The notes under the pieces are model-generated. The model saw only the letters and a program-made list of their open reading frames with translations, was not told the origin of the DNA and did not search any database. Source: Undibacterium sp. (GTDB lineage: Bacteria > Pseudomonadota > Gammaproteobacteria > Burkholderiales > Burkholderiaceae_D). Taken from it: a stretch of DNA of 64,000 bases. The stretch spans positions 1 through 64,000 of the forward strand of contig JAUSNO010000023.1 of the NCBI GenBank assembly GCA_030645915.1. Direction: 5' to 3'. Each line of letters starts with the position of its first letter. The first letter of the stretch is position 1. Of the stretch, positions 26,884-35,459 are shown one piece after another. Made by a program: the position numbers and the translations under genes.

Positions 26884-27423
26884 ATGACGACTTATTCAAC
26901 TGAAATCGCCATTCTGGGCGGCGGCTGCTTCTGGTGTACCGAAGCGGTGTTCCAGCAAATACGCGGTGTGTTCAAGGTGGAATCCGGTTACGCAGGCGGT
27001 GCTGCGCCCAATCCGACCTATGAACAAATCTGCACCGGCAAGACTGGCCATGCCGAAGTGGTGCGGCTGGAGTTTGATCCGGCTGTGATCAGCTACCGCG
27101 AGCTATTGGAGATTTTTTTCACGATCCATGATCCGACGACCTTAAACCGCCAGGGCAATGACGCCGGCACGCAATATCGGTCGGTGATTTATTTCCATGA
27201 CGCCGAACAGCAGGCGATAGCCAAGGATGTGATGGCGAAAATGGCTGAGGTGTGGGATGCGCCTATCGTGACCGAATTGACTGAGGCACCGATGTTTTAT
27301 ATCGCCGAAGCCTACCACCAGAATTATTTCCGTCAGCATCCGCAGCAAGGCTATTGCTCGGTGGTGGTGGCGCCCAAGGTAGCCAAGGCGCGCAAGCTGT
27401 TTGCCAGCAAATTGATCGCTTAA
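26884..27423 (+). CDS. msrA: Peptide-methionine (S)-S-oxide reductase MsrA, paralogue 1
   Basis: Repairs oxidised methionine in proteins. The 179-aa sequence has the catalytic GGCFWCTE (Cys15), the GTQYRSVIYF motif and a resolving cysteine in GYCSVVVAPK. Start ATG is preceded by AGGAAAGAACC. A second msrA lies 1.4 kb downstream with an XRE regulator between them on the opposite strand; the two proteins are clearly homologous but differ at many positions, so the duplication is old or the second copy was acquired. Confidence 0.95.
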   Translation: MTTYSTEIAILGGGCFWCTEAVFQQIRGVFKVESGYAGGAAPNPTYEQICTGKTGHAEVVRLEFDPAVISYRELLEIFFTIHDPTTLNRQGNDAGTQYRSVIYFHDAEQQAIAKDVMAKMAEVWDAPIVTELTEAPMFYIAEAYHQNYFRQHPQQGYCSVVVAPKVAKARKLFASKLIA

Positions 27424-27442
27424 CTTTCTCAACATCGACCCC

Positions 27443-27519
27443 GCCAGCACGCACTATCCATGCGGGTTTCCAGCCTGCCTGGCCTGCAAGCCACGCCCAG
27501 CTTGCGTGTTGGCCTTGCC
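27443..27519. repeat. Dispersed palindromic repeat family A, reversed orientation
   Basis: CGCACTATCCATGCGGGTTT then CCAGCCTGCCTGGCCTGCAAG: the inverse complement of the right half of the other family A copies. It lies just past the msrA1 stop. Confidence 0.75.
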
Positions 27520-27560
27520 TATTTTTAGATTTTTAATTCCAGCGCGCCTATTTCGCCAAT

Positions 27561-28337
27561 TTAGGCGCGGTTTTTACTCTTTTTCTCTTCGTATTGCTCG
27601 ATATAGTCCTTGCGCACCAGCGATTTGAATTGCTTCGGTAGCCATGGCCGCGCTGCCAGCATGAAGCTCATCCTGTATTTTTCTTCAAACGGCAGTTTGG
27701 CGTCTTCCTGATGCTGTTCAGAGAACTCTCTGGCAACCTGCTTCATGCGGTTCAATAAGGCGGCGACCGATTGTTTGGATAGCATCACGTTAATCAGGCG
27801 CATCAATTCATGGTCGCCATCAAAATTGGAATCAAGATATTCGGCATAGGCCTGATCACGGAAATTGCTCTGGATAGGCCCGTTGGGTATCCAGCGGAAG
27901 GTGCGCGATACCAGCAATTTAACGCGGTTGTTGGGCAATAATTCGAGGAAACCTATTTTATCGAGCCGCAACAGATACTTGATGACTTCAACTTCGCTGA
28001 TCTCATAGATCTTGATCATCTGCTCGACAGACAGCAAATTGAGCGCCGACACCGCGACGACAAATTCTTTTGGGTCGCTGATGATTTCTTTTTCCTGATC
28101 GAAGGTCAATTCGGAGATCAGCGACTCTTCACCGGAATTGAGCGCCAGGTCACGCAAGCTGATGGCGGTCGCCTGCAGGATTTCATCCAGCCTTTGCAGG
28201 GTGAAGTTTTTTTGCGAAAACATGCGTTTGACGCTCGCTTCCGACATGGAAATACGCGTTGCCAACTCGGCGTAGGTGATGTTTCTGGCTTTAAGTTCGC
28301 GTTTAAGGGAATCAACCAGCGTGGTGGCTTTTGGCAT
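27561..28337 (-). CDS. XRE-family transcriptional regulator
   Basis: A 258-aa DNA-binding protein. A helix-turn-helix of the Cro/C1 type is at about residues 15-65 (ITYAELATRISMSEASVKRMFSQKNFTLQRLDEILQ). The larger C-terminal part contains a winged-helix-like stretch (SVEQMIKIYEISEVEVIKYLLRLDKIGFLEL) and a helical region; it is not a peptidase or cupin I recognise. It lies between two msrA genes on the opposite strand, so control of one or both is possible but unproven. Confidence 0.8.
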   Translation of the reverse strand: MPKATTLVDSLKRELKARNITYAELATRISMSEASVKRMFSQKNFTLQRLDEILQATAISLRDLALNSGEESLISELTFDQEKEIISDPKEFVVAVSALNLLSVEQMIKIYEISEVEVIKYLLRLDKIGFLELLPNNRVKLLVSRTFRWIPNGPIQSNFRDQAYAEYLDSNFDGDHELMRLINVMLSKQSVAALLNRMKQVAREFSEQHQEDAKLPFEEKYRMSFMLAARPWLPKQFKSLVRKDYIEQYEEKKSKNRA

Positions 28338-28569
28338 GGATTTTTAAATTGTAAAAAAGTATTAAAAAATGATACACGAAGCCACATCGCCCGCAACTCT
28401 TTATCTAATGATTGTCAATATATCATGTTGCCTTAATAATCCGTCTCGATAACAAAGTGTCGAAGCGGCTTATTGGATACTCGGCCCAAATGAGCCGATG
28501 TAAGGTCATAAAAATACCCGGATTTCGATTAAATTAATGAGACTGGTAATTGATGGATCGGGATGACAA

Positions 28570-28814
28570 ATCATCCTAGATTCCTTAGTTGGACAGGTTT
28601 GAGTGTGCGTTTTTTCGGCTTTCTGGCAAGGCGCGACGACGAAGCAACCTTCACGTTGTTAGGAGGAGCAACGCAGTCCAGAGAGGCGAAAAAACGTGCA
28701 ATCGAACCTGTAGCGCTCTCACCCAAATGGTGAGCGCATTAAGTACTATTATTCTCAAATCAATCAAACACTTATCGAAGCTGATGAGCGGTCAACTGAG
28801 GAATCTAGGATCAT
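28570..28814. mobile_element. MITE-like element, copy 3 (235 bp plus ATCAT duplication)
   Basis: The element spans 28575-28809 with terminal repeats CCTAGATTCCTTAGTTG and CAACTGAGGAATCTAGG. A perfect 5-bp duplication ATCAT (28570-28574, 28810-28814) flanks it, and the right copy reads into ATCATG, the msrA2 start codon. Inside, the arms around TTTTTTCGGCTTTCTGG and CCAGAGAGGCGAAAAAA pair, with AGGAGG (28661-28666) in the apical CGTTG/CAACG loop. Confidence 0.92.
28798..28801 (+). promoter_or_regulatory. Ribosome-binding site of msrA2 supplied by MITE end
   Basis: GAGG in the right terminal repeat of the element, 11 nt before the ATG at 28813. Identical spacing to glcE. Confidence 0.65.
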
Positions 28815-29343
28815 GGCGTTAGAGATCGCAACTTTGGGTGGTGGCTGCTTCTGGTGTACCGAGGCGGTGTTTCAGCAGATACGTGGAGTCAAGAGTACCG
28901 AACCTGGCTACGCCGGCGGTCATGTGAATTACCCTAGCTCTGAAGCCGTCAGCGAGGGGTATACCGGTCACGCAGAAGTAGTGCGCTTGCATTTTGATTC
29001 TGCGATAGTGAGTTACCGCGCCTTGCTGGAGCTGTTTTTTGCCGTCCACGATCCGACCACGATGAATCGTCAGGGCAATGATATCGGGACGCAATATCGA
29101 TCGGTTATTTATGCCCATACGCCAGAGCAGGAGGCAACGGCGCGGCAGGTGATGGCTGAAGTGGCGCGTGCGTGGGATGCGCCGCTGGTGACAGAATTAA
29201 GCCATGCGGCGAGTTTTTATCCGGCCGAAGACTATCACCAGAATTATTTCAAGCTGAACGGACAACACGAGTATTGCACTCTGGTCGTCGCGCCGAAAGT
29301 GGATAAGGCCAGGAAATTTTTTACTAAAAAAATGGCGGCTTAG
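28813..29343 (+). CDS. msrA: Peptide-methionine (S)-S-oxide reductase MsrA, paralogue 2
   Basis: A 176-aa MsrA with catalytic GGGCFWCTE (Cys12), GTQYRSVIYA and the resolving cysteine in EYCTLVVAPK. The start codon sits in the target duplication of MITE copy 3, so its native upstream region has been displaced by 240 bp. It converges on pdxH across a hairpin. Confidence 0.95.
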   Translation: MALEIATLGGGCFWCTEAVFQQIRGVKSTEPGYAGGHVNYPSSEAVSEGYTGHAEVVRLHFDSAIVSYRALLELFFAVHDPTTMNRQGNDIGTQYRSVIYAHTPEQEATARQVMAEVARAWDAPLVTELSHAASFYPAEDYHQNYFKLNGQHEYCTLVVAPKVDKARKFFTKKMAA

Positions 29344-29369
29344 CTTGACGATAGTTCAGAGGTAAATCA

Positions 29370-29397
29370 GCCTTGTCATTGCGATCGATGACAAGGC
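29370..29397. terminator. Hairpin between convergent msrA2 and pdxH
   Basis: GCCTTGTCAT and ATGACAAGGC form a perfect 10-bp stem with an 8-nt loop. There is no T-tract, so terminator function is likely from position only. Confidence 0.55.
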
Positions 29398-29410
29398 GTC
29401 CAGCGAATCA

Positions 29411-30046
29411 TTAAGGCTGCAAGCGGCCAATCTGCCAGCTGCCATCACCCTGACGGGTATACACCAAACGATCATGCAGGCGCGAACTGCGGCCTTGCCA
29501 GAATTCCAGCCATTCCGGTACCAGACGATATCCGCCCCAATGTTCCGGGCGTGGCGGATGGTCGCCAAATTCATCGATTACCGCTTTCAAGCGATCTTCC
29601 AGCAGCGCACGGTTGGCGATAGGCTGGCTTTGCTGTGAGGCGCACGCGCTCTGGCGGCTGCCCAAAGGGCGGCTATGAAAATAGGCATCGTTTTCTTCAT
29701 CCGAAATTTTTTCTATGCGGCCCTCTATGCGCACCTGACGTTCCAGCGCACTCCAGAAAAACAGCAATGCCGCTTGCGGATTGGCTACCAGATCGTGCCC
29801 CTTGCTGCTGTCGTAATTGGTGAACCACGAGAACCCGCGCTGGTCGAATTCCTTGATCAACACGATGCGCGAGGAAGGGCGACCAGCGGCATTGACGGTC
29901 GATAAGCTCATCGCATTCGCTTCGGCTACGTCGGCCTTGCGTGCCTGTTCAAACCAGAGTGAAAATTGTTGAAACGGATCTTTGGCGACGTCTGTTTCCG
30001 ACAGACTGGCCATTTGATAATCCTTGCGTAAATGGGCGATGGACAT
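29411..30046 (-). CDS. pdxH: Pyridoxamine/pyridoxine 5'-phosphate oxidase
   Basis: An FMN enzyme of 211 aa that makes pyridoxal 5'-phosphate. Family features: [40 protein letters not shown] (FMN binding), [40 protein letters not shown], and the C-terminal [27 protein letters not shown] with [12 protein letters not shown]. Complete and of normal length. It is followed on the same strand by nothing and preceded, 8 nt away, by the hemerythrin-like gene, so both may form an operon. Confidence 0.96.
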   Translation of the reverse strand: MSIAHLRKDYQMASLSETDVAKDPFQQFSLWFEQARKADVAEANAMSLSTVNAAGRPSSRIVLIKEFDQRGFSWFTNYDSSKGHDLVANPQAALLFFWSALERQVRIEGRIEKISDEENDAYFHSRPLGSRQSACASQQSQPIANRALLEDRLKAVIDEFGDHPPRPEHWGGYRLVPEWLEFWQGRSSRLHDRLVYTRQGDGSWQIGRLQP

Positions 30047-30054
30047 GATGTTCC

Positions 30055-30591
30055 TTATTTGGTTGAAATGCCGCGGCGCTGTTGCATTGCCGCGCCTAAT
30101 TTGGTCATTTGTGCGTCACTGAATATGCGCATGGCCATCGGTGCGATATGGGTCTCTTCTATATGCATGTGGCCGGCATAAATTTCTTTAAATTGTGCAA
30201 TGTCGTGTGCCGATAAACTCGCGGATTCTCCGCTGGCAATCGCCTTGAGCTGGCGTTCCAATAGCAGCCACTGCGCGCCCATTTGCACATGTTGTTTCAG
30301 AATCAGCGGCAAGTATTCCTGCAATAAAGCGGCATCGGCATCTTTGGCGGTGACTTCCAGCGTAGGCAGTAAATCGATCTCTTCATCTTCATGATGCAGC
30401 GGCGCCGCTTCAGTGAAATAGCGCAGCACGGCAGTCGCCGCCTGTTTGGCCTGATCGTCAGCGCCATGCACAGGCAAGTGCTGCAATAATTTGTCTAAGG
30501 TATTGAGCTGTTTGCGGATGCGATCGTGGCAGTGCTTGAGAACCGCCAAGGGCTGATCAAATCCGGGAGCATTGTTAAATAGGGTATTCAC
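30055..30591 (-). CDS. Hemerythrin domain-containing protein
   Basis: A 178-aa four-helix protein with a histidine/acid pattern for a di-iron site: [32 protein letters not shown] and [13 protein letters not shown]. Such cytoplasmic proteins bind oxygen or NO, or handle iron. A GTG start at 30591, preceded by AGAGGA, is preferred; the much longer upstream frame runs into the antisense of tcdA and lacks family sequence. Likely co-transcribed with pdxH. Confidence 0.85.
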   Translation of the reverse strand: MNTLFNNAPGFDQPLAVLKHCHDRIRKQLNTLDKLLQHLPVHGADDQAKQAATAVLRYFTEAAPLHHEDEEIDLLPTLEVTAKDADAALLQEYLPLILKQHVQMGAQWLLLERQLKAIASGESASLSAHDIAQFKEIYAGHMHIEETHIAPMAMRIFSDAQMTKLGAAMQQRRGISTK

Positions 30592-30742
30592 AGATCCTCT
30601 GCACGGTGTTGGATGAATGAAAAAATACCTGAAAATTATGCAATATTTTTGAGAAAGCTGCTTGCGTAAGATCAAGCTCAGTCTTCGCTTGGCCTGCTCT
30701 CTTGTAAAATGGCGAGCTAAATCAATTTCCCATCCTATTTCC

Positions 30743-31561
30743 ATGCAAATGCAACAAGATACTTCAGCTGTCATCGATATCGACTTTGAGCGCCGCTTTG
30801 GCGGCGTTGCCCGCTTGTACGGCGCTGCTGCGCTGGAGCGCTTTAAAGATGCGCATGTCTGCGTGGTTGGCGTCGGCGGTGTCGGCTCCTGGGTGGTAGA
30901 GGCGCTGGCGCGCAGCGCCGTTGGCAGACTGACCTTGATCGACCTGGATAATGTCGCCGAATCGAATGTCAACCGCCAGTTGCAGGCCACCAGCGAGACG
31001 CTGGGCAAAGCCAAGGTGCTGGCGCTGGCCGAGCGCATTTTCCAGATCAATCCGTTTTGCCAGGTCAGGCAAGTCGAGGATTTCGTTACGCCGGAAAATC
31101 TCGACGAGATGATAGGCGCGCAGCAGTTTGATTATGTGATCGACGCGATCGACAGCGTCAAGGCAAAGACCGCCCTGATTGCGTACTGCCGGCAACATGA
31201 AGTGCGGCTGATTACGATAGGCGCTGCAGGCGGGCAGACCGACCCGTGCAAAATCGAGATCCGCGATTTGTCGCGCACTGAGCAGGAGCCTTTGCTGGCC
31301 TTGGTGCGCAAGCGCCTGCGGCAGAATTTTGGCTTTCCGCGCGGCAGTAAAAGCAAATTTGGCATTGATGCCGTGTTTTCTATGGAGGCATTGGCTATGC
31401 CCGAGACTGCCGAGGTGTGTGACACCGATGCCAGTGCCGGAGTGACTGGACTTAACTGCGCCGGCTTTGGTTCATCGATCGTGGTGACGGCTTCTTTTGG
31501 CTTGGCCGCCGCAGCACAGGTGTTGCGGCATCTGGCGGCGGATGTCGTTAAAGAAATATAG
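30743..31561 (+). CDS. tcdA: tRNA threonylcarbamoyladenosine dehydratase
   Basis: An E1-like ThiF-fold enzyme (TcdA/CsdL), about 272 aa, that makes the cyclic form of t6A at tRNA position 37. Seen: ATP-binding GVGGVGSWVVEALARS, LIDLDNVAESNVNRQ, DYVIDAIDSVKAKTALI and the conserved VTGLNCAGFGSSIVVTASFGL. There is an extended upstream frame, but family members begin near ERRFGGVARLYG, favouring the ATG at 30743 or 30749. Divergent from the hemerythrin gene. Confidence 0.93.
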   Translation: MQMQQDTSAVIDIDFERRFGGVARLYGAAALERFKDAHVCVVGVGGVGSWVVEALARSAVGRLTLIDLDNVAESNVNRQLQATSETLGKAKVLALAERIFQINPFCQVRQVEDFVTPENLDEMIGAQQFDYVIDAIDSVKAKTALIAYCRQHEVRLITIGAAGGQTDPCKIEIRDLSRTEQEPLLALVRKRLRQNFGFPRGSKSKFGIDAVFSMEALAMPETAEVCDTDASAGVTGLNCAGFGSSIVVTASFGLAAAAQVLRHLAADVVKEI

Positions 31562-31571
31562 AAAACGGCAT

Positions 31572-31665
31572 GACCCAGCACGCAATGTTCATGCGCCTTG
31601 CAGGCCAGATAGGCTGGAAACCCGCATGGATAGTGCGCTCCGCCTAGTGCGCTGTGGGCCATGCT
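31572..31665. repeat. Dispersed palindromic repeat family A
   Basis: CAGCACGCAATGTTCATGCG, CCTTGCAGGCCAGATAGGC, CCCGCATGGATAGTGCG, CTCCGCCTAGTGCG. Right half almost identical to those at 18.1 and 47.3 kb. It lies 10 nt past the tcdA stop, between convergent genes. Confidence 0.85.
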
Positions 31666-31717
31666 ATTTTCATTTTTTGATGCGGTAATGCGGTAACGCT
31701 CGCCTGGCATGCGGCAA

Positions 31718-32650
31718 TCAATGGCAGTTAGCAGTCCCGTTGTCGGTAAAGCTTTGTCCCGCCACAGGCAGGAATTCCCATTCATAACTATTCGCTTGCA
31801 GCGTCAGTTTTAAAACGCCATAGGTAGCGTTGTCGCGCACTTCTGTGGTGGATTTACTAAAAAACATCGGCGTGAGTTTGACGCCGCCAGTACCGACGAT
31901 AAAACTGCGTATACCATTCTTGTCATCGCGTTCGCCGCTGGCGTTGATTGGCGCCATGCGTTCGTAGTTGTGATCATGCGATGCCAATACGATATCGGCC
32001 TTGGCTGCGGCCAGTAATTTCCAGGCTTCTTTCATCACGTCGTTATTGCCGTGACCGCCGGAACTGATGACGGGATGATGCCAGAAGGCCAGTGTGCAAT
32101 TGGCTTTGTTTTCTTTCAGTTCTTCTTTCAGCCACGCCAATTGCTCCTGCATTTGCGCACCATCGAGATTGCTGTTAAGCGAGAGTAACTGCCAGTTGCC
32201 GGCAGTCTTGCGATAGTAGCCACGCCGATCCGGGCCAGCCAGTTCATCGAAATAATTGTAATAGCCCAGCGCCAGCGGCATGCCGTAATCGTGGTTGCCT
32301 GGCGAAGGCAGGGTGCGTTTTTTGAATTGGCCCCAGGTGAGTTCATAGCATTCGCTGAATTCTTCCGGCCTGCCAACCGGATACGTATTGTCACCCAGCG
32401 TAATGACCAGAGCCTTGCTGTCTTTTGCCAGGCCGGCGTTGATCAGTTCTGCCGTGCTGGCAGCCATGGTCTCGGCGGCGGGCTTCTTTCTGCAATCGGC
32501 GATATCGCCCGCCGCATACACAGTGACGTTCTTGCTGGCGCTGCCATTGCCAGATTTTGCCTTGCCGGCCTGCGCCAGTTCAGGCGTGATGAGCGCGCCT
32601 GCGAAAAATATCAGAGAGATAAAAGAAAATGCGAAAGGTGACATGAACAT
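31718..32650 (-). CDS. Secreted metallophosphoesterase
   Basis: A 310-aa calcineurin-like phosphoesterase with a signal peptide (hydrophobic to about residue 28, ending PELAQA). The metal-binding motifs are complete: AAGDIADC, TLGDNTYP, GNHDYG, FWHHPVISSGGHGN and SHDHNYER. The layout resembles acid phosphatase / purple-acid-type enzymes acting on phosphomonoesters outside the cytoplasm. The exact start among ATG at 32650 and 32644 is open. No gene partner is evident. Confidence 0.87.
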   Translation of the reverse strand: MFMSPFAFSFISLIFFAGALITPELAQAGKAKSGNGSASKNVTVYAAGDIADCRKKPAAETMAASTAELINAGLAKDSKALVITLGDNTYPVGRPEEFSECYELTWGQFKKRTLPSPGNHDYGMPLALGYYNYFDELAGPDRRGYYRKTAGNWQLLSLNSNLDGAQMQEQLAWLKEELKENKANCTLAFWHHPVISSGGHGNNDVMKEAWKLLAAAKADIVLASHDHNYERMAPINASGERDDKNGIRSFIVGTGGVKLTPMFFSKSTTEVRDNATYGVLKLTLQANSYEWEFLPVAGQSFTDNGTANCH

Positions 32651-32719
32651 CAATCAGTGGAAGTAAGGGGGGAACCGAAAAGGGAGTGCATTTTACCTTT
32701 TCCTGATTGTTTAGTCGTT

Positions 32720-35392
32720 TCACAATTTGCTATGGCGCAGCCGCAAGGCATTGCTGATGACCGAGACCGAGCTCAGGCTCATGGCCGCGCTGGCGATCAT
32801 GGGGCTCAGCAGGATGCCAAACCAGGGGTACAGCACGCCGGCGGCAATCGGCACCCCGACAAAATTATAGGCAAAGGCAAAGAACAGATTTTGCCGGATG
32901 TTTTTCATGGTGTGCTGGCTCAGGGCGCGCGCCTTGACTATGCCGCGCAAATCTCCTTTGACCAGCACCACGTGAGCGCTGTTCATGGCGACATCGGTGC
33001 CTGTGCCCATGGCGATGCCGACATCGGCTTGTGCCAATGCAGGCGCGTCGTTGATGCCGTCGCCTGCCATGGCGACGATGCGTCCCTCTTTTTGTAGCTG
33101 CTGGATGAAACCGTATTTGTCTGCGGGCAGCACATCGGCATGCACTTCGCTTAAGCCGAGTTGTGTTGCCACGGCCTGTGCGGTAGTGGCATTGTCGCCC
33201 GTTAACACGATGATGCGGATACCGGATTGCTGCAATTCTTGTATCGCTTGCAGACTTGTTGCCTTGATGCTGTCCGCTACGCTGATCAAGCCCGCGATGT
33301 TGCCGTCTATGGCCATGAACATGACGGTGTGGCCTAGCTGCTTGAGTTCGGTGGCGCGTTTGTCGAGTTCGCCCGATTTAACCGCATGGTCTTTCATTAA
33401 TTGTTCATTGCCCAGCAGCACGGCTTGTCCTTCAGAAACCGCACTGACGCCCTTGCCCGTAATAGAGGTGAAGTCTTTGATCGCTGCCGGTGAGATCTTC
33501 TTCGCTTCTGCATACGTAATGATGGCGCGTGCCACCGGGTGTTCGCTGAGTTTTTCCAGCGCCAGCGCCAATCCCAATAGGGTGTTTTCGTTGTAGCCGT
33601 CGGCCGCGACGATGCTTTGCAGGGCGGGTTTGCCTTCGGTCAGCGTACCGGTTTTATCGATCACCAGCGTGTCGATTTTCTCCATTCGTTCCAGCGCTTC
33701 GGCATTCTTGATCAGTACGCCTTCCGTCGCGCCACGGCCTATCCCCACCGTGACCGAGATCGGCGTTGCCAGACCCAGGGCACAGGGGCAGGCGATGATC
33801 AAGACGGAGACTGCCGCCATCATGGCGTTGGCCAGGGTGGGCGTGGGCCCGACCAGCGCCCAGACGATAAAGGCGAGCACGGCAACTGCGATGACGCCAG
33901 GGACAAACCAGGCGGAGACTTGATCCGCGAGTTTTTGAATCGGGGCGCGCGAGCGGCCCGCCTGATTCACCAGATCGATAATTTTGGCCAGCAGGGTGTC
34001 GCGCCCGATGCGCTCTGCCTGCATCGAAAAACTGCCCTGCTGGTTGATGGTGCCGGCACTGAGCTTGTCGCCGGTTTGCTTGGTGACGGGCAAGGATTCG
34101 CCGGTGATCATCGATTCATCGACATTCGAGCGGCCATCGAGCAATACCCCGTCGACTGGAATATGCGCGCCGGGTTTGACACGCAATACATCTTTTAGCT
34201 GCACCTGATCGAGAGCGATTTCGCTTTCTGTGCCGTCCGCCGCGATGCGTATGGCGGTATCGGGCGTCAACGCCAGCAGGGATTTGATGGCGGTATTGGT
34301 TTGCGAACGCGCGCGCAATTCCAGCACTTGCCCTAACAAGACCAGCGTGACGATGACCGCCGCGGCTTCAAAATACAGCGGTGCCATCCCATCCATTTTA
34401 AAAGCCTGCGGCAGCAGATCAGGAAACAGCAGCGCCACCAGACTAAATAAAAAAGCAGCGGCTGTACCGACGCCGATCAGGCTGAACATATTCAGGTGAC
34501 CGGTCTTAAACGAGGCAATCGCCCGCTCAAAAAATGGCCATCCTGCCCAGAGCACGACCGGCGCGGCCAATACCAGTTGCAACCAGTTGAACAGCGTCAT
34601 CCCTAACCAGTTGTGTACGCTGAAACCCGGCAGCATATCCGCCATGGTCATCACTAATAGCGGCAAGCTCAGCACCACACTAAATTTAAAGCGGCGGGTC
34701 ATGTCATCGAGTTCGCTCGTGTCCTCTTCTGCGCTGGCTTCCTTGGGTTCCAGCGCCATGCCGCATTTAGGACAGGTGCCGGGACCCACTTGTTCGACTT
34801 CCGGGTGCATGGGGCAGGTGAAGATGGCGTCCCTGGCGGCCGCTTTAGGTGCCGGGCGCTTGGCCGGATCAAGGTAAACTTCAGGATCTTTGCTGAACTT
34901 TGCCAGGCAACTTGCAGCGCAAAAATAGTAGGTTTGCCCCTGGTAATCGACATGATGCGGGCTGCTTGCCGTGACACTCATGCCGCACACCGGGTCTTTC
35001 AATGATGCGTCACTCGCTGGCGCATCATGACTTCCGCCGCAACAACTGGTTTGCGCTTTGGCTGCGGCTTGAGCGGGAGTGGCTGGTGTGGCGGCAGTGG
35101 CTGCCACCATGGGCATGATAAGGTTCTTCGGCTTGACGTAGGCTTGCGGATCGGCATTGAATTTTGTCACGCAAGACTGGCTGCAGAAATAATAGGTGGT
35201 GCCCTGATGGCGCGCCATTTTTTCCGGATTCTTGCTTACTGTCATGCCACACACCGGATCAAGATATTTTTTCTCTTCGCCGGCGGCAGTATTGTCGCCC
35301 GCCACTGTGCCAGTTGATGCAGGTGCCGCTGAAGTGCCGCAGCAAGATTTTTCACTGATCTTGTGCGCTTCAGGTGGATTGGTTTGAGTCAT
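32720..35392 (-). CDS. Heavy-metal P1B-type ATPase (copper-type) with two YHS domains
   Basis: An 890-aa efflux ATPase. Instead of the usual HMA domains, the N-terminus has two YHS domains (LDPVCGMTVSKNPEKMARHQ, then KDPVCGMSVTASSPHHVDYQ) and a small metal-binding TCPMHPEVEQVGPGTCPKCG motif. Core motifs: MITGESLPV, CPC in IACPCALGLATP, DKTGTLTEG, GDGINDAPAL. CPC with the downstream AYNFVGVPIAAG and MSLSSVSVISNALRLR helices points to Cu(I). The ATG at 35392 follows GGAG; six residues of upstream frame are dropped. A MerR regulator and a MerR-type promoter face it. Confidence 0.92.
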   Translation of the reverse strand: MTQTNPPEAHKISEKSCCGTSAAPASTGTVAGDNTAAGEEKKYLDPVCGMTVSKNPEKMARHQGTTYYFCSQSCVTKFNADPQAYVKPKNLIMPMVAATAATPATPAQAAAKAQTSCCGGSHDAPASDASLKDPVCGMSVTASSPHHVDYQGQTYYFCAASCLAKFSKDPEVYLDPAKRPAPKAAARDAIFTCPMHPEVEQVGPGTCPKCGMALEPKEASAEEDTSELDDMTRRFKFSVVLSLPLLVMTMADMLPGFSVHNWLGMTLFNWLQLVLAAPVVLWAGWPFFERAIASFKTGHLNMFSLIGVGTAAAFLFSLVALLFPDLLPQAFKMDGMAPLYFEAAAVIVTLVLLGQVLELRARSQTNTAIKSLLALTPDTAIRIAADGTESEIALDQVQLKDVLRVKPGAHIPVDGVLLDGRSNVDESMITGESLPVTKQTGDKLSAGTINQQGSFSMQAERIGRDTLLAKIIDLVNQAGRSRAPIQKLADQVSAWFVPGVIAVAVLAFIVWALVGPTPTLANAMMAAVSVLIIACPCALGLATPISVTVGIGRGATEGVLIKNAEALERMEKIDTLVIDKTGTLTEGKPALQSIVAADGYNENTLLGLALALEKLSEHPVARAIITYAEAKKISPAAIKDFTSITGKGVSAVSEGQAVLLGNEQLMKDHAVKSGELDKRATELKQLGHTVMFMAIDGNIAGLISVADSIKATSLQAIQELQQSGIRIIVLTGDNATTAQAVATQLGLSEVHADVLPADKYGFIQQLQKEGRIVAMAGDGINDAPALAQADVGIAMGTGTDVAMNSAHVVLVKGDLRGIVKARALSQHTMKNIRQNLFFAFAYNFVGVPIAAGVLYPWFGILLSPMIASAAMSLSSVSVISNALRLRHSKL

Positions 35393-35420
35393 CGCAAATT
35401 CTCCGGTCAATTTTTATCCT

Positions 35421-35452
35421 ATCATAGACCCTGTACCCAAGAACGGAGTCAA
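35421..35452 (-). promoter_or_regulatory. MerR-type promoter/operator of the copper ATPase
   Basis: On the minus strand TTGACT (35447-35452) and TATGAT (35421-35426) are 20 nt apart, the elongated spacing that MerR-family activators correct. The spacer CCGTTCTTGGGTACAGG is an imperfect dyad similar to mer/cop operators. Confidence 0.75.
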
Positions 35453-35459
35453 GAACTTT

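Noticed and set aside
28589-28822. A conserved 70-codon frame inside the MITE (also in copy 2)
   Set aside because: The frame is not kept in copy 1 and the sequence is constrained by hairpin pairing, so it is better read as structured DNA than as a protein gene.
30592-31050. Long upstream extension of the hemerythrin gene
   Set aside because: It overlaps the tcdA coding region in antisense and shows low-complexity residues; a GTG with good ribosome-binding site marks the real start.
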